From assembly GCF_008831285.2 (NCBI RefSeq), contig NW_022205161.1:1-32713 (forward strand): a DNA stretch of 32,713 nt, written 5' to 3'. Origin of the DNA: Nymphaea colorata (taxonomy: Eukaryota; Streptophyta; Magnoliopsida; Nymphaeales; Nymphaeaceae). Positions 22,691 to 32,713 of the stretch are shown here, in pieces. Position 1 is the first letter of the stretch, and the number at the start of each line of letters is the position of its first letter. The notes under the pieces were generated by a model, which was not told the DNA's origin, did no database searches, and saw only the letters and a list, made by a program, of their open reading frames with translations. The position numbers were made by a program, and so were the translations under genes.

Positions 22691-24369
22691 AAGCACATTC
22701 AATTAAATTACAAGTGAAACACATTAGGTTAACTATATGACACCAAATGAATCACTTGTTAAGGACATCCGTATTAAGAATCATTATAAATGTAACAACT
22801 AGTGAAACACATTAGGTAAACCATAAGACACCAAATGAATCACTCGAATCTCATTCATTTTCATACAAACTTGTGATTTCGATCTACTAAATCATTTAAT
22901 ATAGATGTAACAACAAGTTAAACACATTCAATTAAGCATGCATGATCATATGAATCATTTAAATCTCACTTGTATTGGTACGAACGCGTGATTTCAATCC
23001 TTTAGATCGTTCACTATAGATGTAACAACAAATTCAACTCATCGGACTAATTACACGCATTCAAAGTAATGCATAGATCCCATTTGTATCCATATGAACT
23101 TGCGATTTCAATCATTCAAATCATTCATTATAGATGTAATGACAAGTGAAATACACTAGATTAACTGTAAGGGACCAACTTAATGACCTGACTCTCATTC
23201 ATTTCCAGACGAACTTCTTATTTCAAGCCGCTAAGTCATTCTATACGTATGTAACAAAGGCTACGCACACTCAATTAAATATATTGATCAAATATATATA
23301 ATAACAAGTGAAAATGAATCATTTAATCTCTCAATTAAATATATGTGATCAAATATATGTAATACAAGTGAAACATATTAGGTTACCTACAAGACACCAA
23401 ATGAATCACTCAAATCTCATTCATTTCATACAAACCTATGATTTCAATATACTAAATCATTTAATATAGACGTAACAACAAGTTAAGCACATTCAATTAA
23501 GTATGCGTGATCAAATGAATCACTTAAATCTCACTCGTATCGAGACGAGTGATTTAGTGTGCGTATGGATACAAATGAATGAGATGTAACAACATGTTCA
23601 ACTTATTGAACAAACTACAAGGGATCAAACTAAACTAATCCATAGGTCTCCTTTACATCCATATAAACTTGTGAGTTTTTATCGTTTAAATCGTTGATCA
23701 TAGATGTCATAACGAGTGAAACACATTAGGTTAATTATAAGACACCAAATGAATCACTCAAATCTCATTTATTTTCACACAAACTTGTGATTTGAATTCA
23801 CTTAATCTAGCAATATGGATGTAACAACAAGTTAAGCACATTCAATTAAGTATGTGTGATCATTTGAATCACTTAAATCGCACTTGTATTGATAGAACTT
23901 GTGATTTCAATCATTTAGATCGTGCACTATAGTTGTAACAATAAATTCAACTCATCGGACTAACTACACGCGTTTGTATCCACATGAACATGTGATTTCA
24001 ATCATTTAAATCATTCATTATATATGTATTCCAAACGAACTTCTGGTATCAAAGCCACTAGGTCATTCTATACGTAAGTAAGAAATGGTCACGCACATTC
24101 AATTAAATACAAGTGATCAATTATATGTAATAACAAGTGAAAATCAATCACTTAATCTCTCAATAAATATAAGTGATCAAATATATGTAATAACAAGTGA
24201 AACACATTAGGTTACTTACAAGACACCAAATGAATCACTCCAATATCATTCATTTTCATACAAACCTATGATTTTAATCTACTAAATCATTTAATATAGA
24301 TGTAACAACAAGTTAAGCACATTCAATTACGTATGTGTGATAAAATGAATCACTTAAATCCCACTCGTA

Positions 24370-24385
24370 TTGATACGAACATGTG
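24370..24385. other. Trimer-deletion join in U8
   Basis: Same join as in U7, without the two-base loss: gatacgaacatgtgatttca. Left and right parents share acgaac and tgtgatttcaat, so homology spans the breakpoint. Confidence 0.88.
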
Positions 24386-25304
24386 ATTTCAATCCTTTAG
24401 AACGTTCCTATAGATGTAACAACAAATTCAACTCATCGGACTAACTACACGTGTACAAATATAGTGACTTCAACCATTTGCATCCATATAAACTTGTGAT
24501 TTCAACCATTTAAATCATTCATTATAGATGTAATAACAAGTGAAATACATTAGATTAACTATAAGGGACCAATATAGTGACTTGACTCATTCATTTCCAA
24601 ACGGACTTCTTTTTCAACCCACTAAGTCATTCTATACGTATGTAACAAATGGTTACGCACATTCAATTAAATATAAGTTATCAAATGTATGTAAGAACAA
24701 GTAAAAATGAATCACATAATCTCTCGATTAAACATAAGTGATCAAATGTATGTAATAACAAGTGAAACACATTAAGTTACCTGTAAGACACCAAATGAAT
24801 CACTCGAATCCATTCATTTCATATAAACCTATGATTTGAATTTACTAAATCATTTAATATAAACGTAACAACAAGTTAAGTACATTCAATTAAATATGCG
24901 TGATCAATTGAATCACTTAAATCCCACTCGTATTGATGTGAACTTGTGCATCGATCACTATAGATGTAACAAATGTTCAACTTATCGTACAAACTAGAAA
25001 GGATCAAACTAATGCATAGGTCTCCTTTATATCCATATAAACTTGTGAGTTTTAATTATTTAAATCATTGATCATGGATGTAATAACATGTGAAACACGT
25101 TAGGTTAACTATAAGACACAAATGAATCACTCGAATCACATTCATTTTCATACAAACTTGTGATTTCAGTTCACTTAATCAAGCAACATGGATGTAACAA
25201 TAAGTTAAGCACATTTAATTAGTATGTGTGATCATTTGAATCACTTAAATCGCACTTGTATTGATACGAACTTGTAATTTCAATCCTTTAGATCGTGCAC
25301 TATA

Positions 25305-25487
25305 GTCGTACCAATACGAGTCAGATTTAAGTGATTCATATGATCACGCATACTTTATTGAATGTACTTGACTTATTGTTATATCCATGTTAAATGATTT
25401 AGTAGATTGAAATCACAGGCTTGCATGAAAATGAATGAGATTTGAGTGATTCATTTGGTGCCCTATTGTTAACCTAATTCACTTGTT
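25305..25487 (-). repeat. Inverted satellite segment, copy 9
   Basis: Full 183-bp reversed C-A segment. Confidence 0.92.
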
Positions 25488-28454
25488 AAGCACATTCAAT
25501 TAAATTACAAGTGAAACACATTAGGTTAACTATATGACACCAAATGAATCACTTGTTAAGGACATCCGTATTAAGAATCATTATAAATGTAACAACTAGT
25601 GAAACACATTAGGTAAACCATAAGACACCAAATGAATCACTCGAATCTCATTCATTTTCATACAAACTTGTGATTTCGATCTACTAAATCATTTAATATA
25701 GATGTAACAACAAGTTAAACACATTCAATTAAGCATGCATGATCATATGAATCATTTAAATCTCACTTGTATTGGTACGAACGCGTGATTTCAATCCTTT
25801 AGATCGTTCACTATAGATGTAACAACAAATTCAACTCATCGGACTAATTACACGCATTCAAAGTAATGCATAGATCCCATTTGTATCCATATGAACTTGC
25901 GATTTCAATCATTAAATCATTCATTATAGATGTAATACAAGTGAAATACACTAGATTAACTGTAAGGGACCAACTTAATGACCTGACTCTCATTCATTTC
26001 CAAACGAACTTCTTATTTCAAGCCGCTAAGTCATTCTATACGTATGTAACAAATGGCTACGCACACTCAATTAAATATATTGATCAAATATATTAATAAC
26101 AAGTGAAAATGAATCATTTAATCTCTCAATTAAATATATGTGATCAAATATATGTAATAACAAGTGAAACATATTAGGTTACCTACAAGACACCAAATGA
26201 ATCACTCAAATCTCATTCATTTCCATACAAACCTATGATTTCAATATACTAAATCATTTAATATAGACGTAACAACAAGTTAAGCACATTCAATTAAGTA
26301 TGCGTGATCAAATGAATCACTTAAATCTCACTCGTATCGAGACGAGTGATTTAGTGTGCGTATGGATACAAATGAATGAGATGTAACAACATGTTCAACT
26401 TATTGAACAAACTACAAGGGATCAAACTAAACTAATCCATAGGTCTCCTTTACATCCATATAAACTTGTGAGTTTTTATCGTTTAAATCGTTGATCATAG
26501 ATGTCATAACGAGTGAAACACATTAGGTTAATTATAAGACACCAAATGAATCACTCAAATCTCATTTATTTTCACACAAACTTGTGATTTGAATTCACTT
26601 AATCTAGCAATATGGATGTAACAACAAGTTAAGCACATTCAATTAAGTATGTGTGATCATTTGAATCACTTAAATCGCACTTGTATTGATACGAACTTGT
26701 GATTTCAATCATTTAGATCGTGCACTATAGTTGTAACAATAAATTCAACTCATCGGACTAACTACACGCGTTTGTATCCACATGAACATGTGATTTCAAT
26801 CATTTAAATCATTCATTATATATGTATTCCAAACGAACTTCTGGTATCAAAGCCACTAGGTCATTCTATACGTAAGTAAGAAATGGTCACGCACATTCAA
26901 TTAAATACAAGTGATCAATTATATGTAATAACAAGTGAAAATCAATCACTTAATCTCTCAATTAAATATAAGTGATCAAATATATGTAATAACAAGTGAA
27001 ACACATTAGGTTACTTACAAGACACCAAATGAATCACTCCAATATCATTCATTTTCATACAAACCTATGATTTTAATCTACTAAATCATTTAATATAGAC
27101 GTAACAACAAGTTAAGCACATTCAATTACGTATGTGTGATAAAATGAATCACTTAAATCCCACTCGTATTGATACGAACTTGTGATTTCAATTCCTTACA
27201 TCGATCACCATAGATGTAAGAACTAGTTCAACTTATTGAACTAACTACAAGGGATCAAACTAATGCATAGGTCTCCTTTATATCCATACAAACTTGTAAG
27301 TTTTAATCATTTAAATCATTGATCAAAGATGTAATAACAAGTGAAACACAATAGGTTAACTACAAGACACCAAATGAATCACTCGAATCTCATTCATTTT
27401 CGCACAAACTTGTGATTTCAATCTACTAAATCATTTATTATAGACGTAACAACAAGTTAAACACATTCAATTAAGTATGCATGATTATATGAATCACTTA
27501 AATCTCACTTGTATTCGTACGAACATGTGATTTCAATCCTTTAGAACGTTCCTATAGATGTAACAACAAATTCAACTCATCGGACTAACTACACGTGTAC
27601 AAATATAGTGACTTCAACCATTTGCATCCATATAAACTTGTGATTTCAACCATTTAAATCATTCATTATAGATGTAATAACAAGTGAAATACATTAGATT
27701 AACTATAAGGGACCAATATAGTGACTTGACTCCATTCATTTCCAAACGGACTTCTTTTTTCAAGCCACTAAGTCATTCTATACGTATGTAACAAATGGTT
27801 ACGCACATTCAATTAAATATAAGTTATCAAATGTATGTAAGAACAAGTAAAAATGAATCACATAATCTCTCGATTAAACATAAGTGATCAAATGTATGTA
27901 ATAACAAGTGAAACACATTAAGTTACCTGTAAGACACCAAATGAATCACTCGAATCCCATTCATTTTCATATAAACCTATGATTTGAATTTACTAAATCA
28001 TTTAATATAAACGTAACAACAAGTTAAGTACATTCAATTAAATATGCGTGATCAATTGAATCACTTAAATCCCACTCGTATTGATGTGAACTTGTGCATC
28101 GATCACTATAGATGTAACAACATGTTCAACTTATCGTACAAACTAGAAAGGATCAAACTAATGCATAGGTCTCCTTTATATCCATATAAACTTGTGAGTT
28201 TTAATTATTTAAATCATTGATCATGGATGTAATAACATGTGAAACACGTTAGGTTAACTATAAGACACCAAATGAATCACTCGAATCACATTCATTTTCA
28301 TACAAACTTGTGATTTCAGTTCACTTAATCAAGCAACATGGATGTAACAATAAGTTAAGCACATTCAATTAGTATGTGTGATCATTTGAATCACTTAAAT
28401 CGCACTTGTATTGATACGAACTTGTAATTTCAATCCTTTAGATCGTGCACTATA
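25305..28454 (+). repeat. HOR unit U9 (full length, 3150 bp)
   Basis: This complete unit retains the trimer missing from U7, U8 and U10. It carries the right-half variants aaaatcaatcac (about 26939) and tttgcatcca (about 27621). It also shares small one-base losses with U10, such as gtaatacaag near 25933 and tattaataac near 26091. Confidence 0.92.
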
Positions 28455-28637
28455 GTCGTACCAATACGAGTCAGATTTAAGTGATTCATATGATCACGCA
28501 TACTTTATTGAATGTACTTGACTTATTGTTATATCCATGTTAAATGATTTAGTAGATTGAAATCACAGGCTTGCATGAAAATGAATGAGATTTGAGTGAT
28601 TCATTTGGTGCCCTATTGTTAACCTAATTCACTTGTT
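28455..28637 (-). repeat. Inverted satellite segment, copy 10
   Basis: Full 183-bp reversed C-A segment. Confidence 0.92.
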
Positions 28638-30149
28638 AAGCACATTCAATTAAATTACAAGTGAAACACATTAGGTTAACTATATGACACCAAATGAATC
28701 ACTTGTTAAGGACATCCGTATTAAGAATCATTATAAATGTAACAACTAGTGAAACACATTAGGTAAACCATAAGACACCAAATGAATCACTCGAATCTCA
28801 TTCATTTTCATACAAACTTGTGATTTCGATCTACTAAATCATTTAATATAGATGTAACAACAAGTTAAACACATTCAATTAAGCATGCATGATCATATGA
28901 ATCATTTAAATCTCACTTGTATTGGTACGAACGCGTGATTTCAATCCTTTAGATCGTTCACTATAGATGTAACAACAAATTCAACTCATCGGACTAATTA
29001 CACGCATTCAAAGTAATGCATAGATCCCATTTGTATCCATATGAACTTGCGATTTCAATCATTAAATCATTCATTATAGATGTAATACAAGTGAAATACA
29101 CTAGATTAACTGTAAGGGACCAACTTAATGACCTGACTCTCATTCATTTCCAACGAACTTCTTATTTCAAGCCACTAAGTCATTCTATACGTATGTAACA
29201 AATGGCTACGCACACTCAATTAAATATATTGATCAAATATATTAATAACAAGTGAAAATGAATCATTTAATCTCTCAATTAAATATATGTGATCAAATAT
29301 ATGTAATAACAAGTGAAACATATTAGGTTACCTACAAGACACCAAATGAATCACTCAAATCTCATTCATTTCCATACAAACCTATGATTTCAATATACTA
29401 AATCATTTAATATAGACGTAACAACAAGTTAAGCACATTCAATTAAGTATGCGTGATCAAATGAATCACTTAAATCTCACTCGTATCGAGACGAGTGATT
29501 TAGTGTGCGTATGGATACAAATGAATGAGATGTAACAACATGTTCAACTTATTGAACAAACTACAAGGGATCAAACTAAACTAATCCATAGGTCTCCTTT
29601 ACATCCATATAAACTTGTGAGTTTTTATCGTTTAAATCGTTGATCATAGATGTCATAACGAGTGAAACACATTAGGTTAATTATAAGACACCAAATGAAT
29701 CACTCAAATCTCATTTATTTTCACACAAACTTGTGATTTGAATTCACTTAATCTAGCAATATGGATGTAACAACAAGTTAAGCACATTCAATTAAGTATG
29801 TGTGATCATTTGAATCACTTAAATCGCACTTGTATTGATACGAACTTGTGATTTCAATCATTTAGATCGTGCACTATAGTTGTAACAATAATTCAACTCA
29901 TCGGACTAACTACACGCGTTTGTATCCACATGAACATGTGATTTCAATCATTTAAATCATTCATTATATATGTATTCCAAACGAACTTCTGGTATCAAAG
30001 CCACTAGGTCATTCTATACGTAAGTAAGAAATGGTCACGCACATTCAATTAAATACAAGTGATCAATTATATGTAATAACAAGTGAAATCAATCACTTAA
30101 TCTCTCAATTAAATATAAGTGATCAAATATATGTAATAACAAGTGAAAC

Positions 30150-30320
30150 ACATTAGGTTACTACAAGACACCAATGAATCACTCCAATCATTCATTTTCA
30201 TAAACCTATGATTTAATTACAATCATTTAATATAGATGTAACAACAAGTTAACACATTCAATTAGTATGTGATAAATGAATCACTTAAATCCACTGTATT
30301 GTACGAATGTGATTTCATCC
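30150..30320. other. Short stretch rich in one-base deletions
   Basis: Examples are ggttactacaag for ggttacttacaag, ccaatgaatc for ccaaatgaatc, cataaacc for catacaaacc and attacaatc for ctactaaatc. The stretch ends at the U10 trimer-deletion join. Confidence 0.68.
30296..30312. other. Trimer-deletion join in U10
   Basis: Same deletion as in U7 and U8, within a stretch of extra one-base losses (ccactgtattgtacgaatgt). The shared breakpoint indicates common origin rather than a separate event. Confidence 0.82.
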
Positions 30321-31226
30321 TTTAGAACGTTCCTATAGATGTAACAACAATTCAACTCATCGGACTAACTACACGTGTACAAATATAGTGACTTCAACCA
30401 TTTGATCCAATAAACTTGTGATTTCAACCATTTAAATCATTCATTATAGATGTAATAACAAGTGAAATACATTAGATTAACTATAAGGGACCAATATAGT
30501 GACTTGACTCATTCATTTCCAAACGGACTCTTTTTTCAAGCCACTAAGTCATTCTATACGTATGTAACAAATGGTTACGCACATTCAATTAAATATAAGT
30601 TATCAAATGTATGTAAGAACAAGTAAAAATGAATCACATAATCTCTTCGATTAAACATAAGTGATCAAATGTATGTAATAACAAGTGAAACACATTAAGT
30701 TACCTGTAAGACACCAAATGAATCACTCGAATCCCATTCATTTCATATAAACCTATGATTTGAATTTACTAAATCATTTAATATAAACGTAACAACAAGT
30801 TAAGTACATTCAATTAAATATGCGTGATCAATTGAATCACTTAAATCCCACTCGTATTGATGTGAACTTGTGCATCGATCACTATAGATGTAACAACATG
30901 TTCAACTTATCGTACAAACTAGAAAGGATCAAACTAATGCATAGGTCTCCTTTATATCCATATAAACTTGTGAGTTTTAATTATTTAAATCATTGATCAT
31001 GGATGTAATAACATGTGAAACACGTTAGGTTAACTATAAGACACAAATGAATCACTCGAATCACATTCATTTCATACAAACTTGTGATTTCAGTTCCTTA
31101 ATCAAGCAACATGGATGTAACAATAAGTTAAGCAATTTAATTAAGTATGTGTGATCATTTGATCACTTAAATCGCACTTGTATTGATACGAACTTGTAAT
31201 TTCAATCCTTTAGATCGTGCACTATA

Positions 31227-31405
31227 GTCGTACCATACGAGTCAGATTTAAGTGATTCATATGATCACGCATACTTTATTGAATGTACTTGACTTATTGT
31301 TATATCCATGTTAAATGATTTGTAGATTGAAATCACAGGCTTGCATGAAATGAATGAGATTTGAGTGATTCATTTGGTGCCCTATTTTAACCTAATTCAC
31401 TTGTT
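31227..31405 (-). repeat. Inverted satellite segment, copy 11
   Basis: 179 bp with four scattered one-base losses, in keeping with the poorer quality of the following region. Confidence 0.9.
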
Positions 31406-31489
31406 AAGCACATTCAATTAAATTACAAGTGAACACATTAGGTTAACTATATGACACCAAATGAATCACTTGTTAAGGACATCCGTATT

Positions 31490-32060
31490 AAGAATCATTT
31501 AAAATGTAACAACTAGTAAACACATTAGGTAAACATAGACACCAAATGAATCATTCGAATCTCATTATTTTCATACAAACTTGTGATTTCGTCTACTAAA
31601 TCATTTAATATAGATGTCAACAAGTTAAAACATTCAATTAGCATGCTGATCATATGAATCATTTAATCTCACTTGTATTGGTACGAACGCGTGATTTCAT
31701 CCTTTAGATCGTTCATATAGATGTAACAACAAATTAACTCATCGACTAATTACACGCATTCAAATAATCATAGATCCCATTTTGTATCCATATGAACTTC
31801 GATTTAATCATTCAAATCATTCATTATAGATGTAATGACAGTGAATACACTAGATTAACTGTAAGGGACCAAACTTAATGACTGATCTCATTCATTTCCA
31901 GACGAACTTCTTATTTCAAGCCGCTAAGTCATTCTATACGTATGTAACAAACGGCTACGCACACTCAATTAATATATTGATCAATATATATTAACAAGTG
32001 AAAATGAATCATTTATCTCTCAATTAAATATATGTGATCAAATATAGTATAACAAGTGAA
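31490..32060. other. Stretch rich in one-base deletions (U11)
   Basis: Examples are aaacatagacacc for aaaccataagacacc, gcatgctgatc for gcatgcatgatc, ttcatatag for ttcactatag and atcgactaat for atcggactaat. No large rearrangement is visible inside it, but the small aacaagtgaa tandem copy at 32051-32071 lies at its end. Confidence 0.65.
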
Positions 32061-32713
32061 TAACAAGTGAAACATATTAGGTTACCTACAGGACACCAAA
32101 TGAATCACTCAAATCTCATTCATTTCCATACAAAACCTATGATTTCAATATACTAAATCATTTAATATAGACGTAACACAAGTTAAGCACATTCAATAGT
32201 ATGCGTATCAATGAATCACTTAAATCTCACTCGTATCGAGACGAGTGATTTAGTGTGGCGTATGGATACAAATGAATGAATGTAACAACATGTTAACTTA
32301 TTGAACAAACTACAAGGGATCAAACTAAACTAATCCATAGGTCTCCTTTACATCCATATAAACTTGTGAGTTTTATCGTTTAAATCGTTGATCATAATGT
32401 CATAACGAGTGAAACACATTAGGTTAATTATAAGACACCAAATGAATCATCAAATCTCATTTATTTTCACACAAACTTGTGATTTGAATTCACTTAATCT
32501 AGCAATAATGGATGTAACAACAAGTTAAGCACATTCAATTAAGTATGTGTGATCATTTGAATCACTTAAATCGCACTTGTATTGATAACGAACTTGTGAT
32601 TTCAATCATTTAGATCGTGCACTATAGTTGTAACAATAAATTCAACTCATCGGACTAACTACACGCGTTTGTATCCACATGAACATGTGATTTCAATCAT
32701 TTAAATCATTCAT

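Larger units (their letters stand above)
22509..25304 (+). repeat. HOR unit U8 (2796 bp, short variant)
   Basis: U8 is nearly identical to U7 in length, deletion and diagnostic variants (ttccagacgaac near 23205, aaaatcaatcac near 24140). The trimer-deletion join lies at 24370-24385 and reads cleanly here (gatacgaacatgtgatttca). The neighbouring pair looks like a recent tandem duplication of one short unit. Confidence 0.9.
28455..31226 (+). repeat. HOR unit U10 (2772 bp, short variant)
   Basis: The first half is close to U9, including the shared gtaatacaag (about 29083) and tattaataac (about 29240). The second half has the same trimer deletion as U7 and U8 (join at about 30296-30312), inside a stretch rich in one-base deletions. 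It therefore looks like a mosaic of the two right-half subfamilies. Confidence 0.87.
1..32713 (+). repeat. Satellite array with higher-order repeats (about 3.15 kb period)
   Basis: The entire window is tandemly repeated, AT-rich, non-coding DNA. Segments about 3,150 bp apart are nearly identical (compare 1-1000 with 3151-4150, or 12731-15886 with 1111-4259). Within one period, diverged monomers of 114-115 bp are recognisable by gtaacaacaag-like starts. The array runs off both ends of the window, so its true length is unknown. This nested organisation is typical of satellite DNA in eukaryotic heterochromatin. No CENP-B-box-like GC-rich motif, telomere repeat or transposon protein is visible. 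I do not recognise the satellite family and cannot assign it to a species or chromosome region. Confidence 0.97.
31227..32713 (+). repeat. HOR unit U11 (partial, 5' part)
   Basis: This unit starts with the inverted segment and is cut by the window end within the short B monomer. It carries the U7/U8-type variants ttccagacgaac (about 31896) and gccgctaagtc (about 31920). About 31490-32060 contains many one-base deletions. A short tandem copy of aacaagtgaa occurs at 32051-32071. Confidence 0.85.

Noticed and set aside
25866-26096. Open frame of 76 codons (and a 60-codon relative at 29016-29198)
   Set aside because: The frame is open only because U9 and U10 lack single bases (attaaatc for atttaaatc, gtaatacaag for gtaataacaag). 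It is the same satellite stretch as the GTG-started frames with a shifted upstream part.
1-32713. CRISPR array
   Set aside because: Repeats are head-to-tail monomers with diverged middles. There are no short identical repeats separated by unique spacers of constant size and no cas genes.
1-32713. Bacterial iteron origin or plasmid partition site
   Set aside because: Iterons are about 20 bp in short clusters next to a rep gene. Here the period is 115 bp over more than 32 kb with no gene.
1-32713. Telomeric repeat or rDNA spacer
   Set aside because: No TTAGGG- or TTTAGGG-type tracts and no rRNA gene sequence are present. An rDNA spacer origin cannot be tested without flanking sequence but has no support here.

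Overview
The whole window is one block of AT-rich satellite DNA with no genes. By eye about 30 percent of bases are G or C, and the + strand carries clearly more C than G. I find no protein-coding gene, tRNA, rRNA, CRISPR array or recognisable transposon. The longest open frames are under 80 codons, recur once per repeat unit and are by-products of the repeat. Kilobase-scale tandem arrays of this kind are typical of eukaryotic heterochromatin (centromeric, pericentromeric, subtelomeric or knob). I cannot name the species; a plant is plausible, but this is only a guess from the style of the satellite.

The array has three nested levels. Level 1 is a monomer of 114-115 bp, marked by a gtaacaacaag-like start and a conserved block around aacttgtgatttcaat near its end. 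Level 2 is a trimer of about 345 bp made of three diverged monomer types, here named A, B and C. Level 3 is a higher-order repeat (HOR) of about 3,150 bp. It holds about nine trimer cycles, three of them altered modules with half-length monomers (about 49 and 60 bp), plus one 183-bp segment in the opposite orientation and one shorter inverted piece of about 40 bp. I used the start of the 183-bp inverted segment to phase the array. It occurs 11 times, at 1111, 4260, 6782, 11323, 12731, 15887, 19711, 22509, 25305, 28455 and 31227, which gives ten complete units (U1-U10) and a partial one at each end (U0, U11).

Unit lengths are 3149, 2522, 4541, 1408, 3156, 3824, 2798, 2796, 3150 and 2772 bp. 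U1, U5 and U9 are full length. U2 lacks 627 bp, with a 12-bp perfect inverted repeat at the scar. U3 carries an internal duplication of about 1.49 kb and U4 a deletion of about 1.75 kb. U6 contains a duplicated and badly degraded stretch. U7, U8 and U10 share the same loss of exactly one A-B-C trimer. Diagnostic single-base variants separate the right part of the array (from about 20 kb) from the left, as expected from local homogenisation by unequal exchange or gene conversion.

Four stretches (about 6.0-6.6, 18.17-19.11, 30.15-30.32 and 31.5-32.1 kb) are full of one-base deletions, often in short homopolymers. Three of them coincide with a rearrangement. They look more like poor long-read consensus than real decay, so the structural variants beside them need confirmation from raw reads.

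The strongest candidate for something functional is the repeated dyad symmetry: a long imperfect hairpin around the 183-bp inverted segment in each HOR, several small near-perfect hairpins, and an acaagtt/aacttgt pair within A monomers. Any link to centromere or heterochromatin function is inference only.
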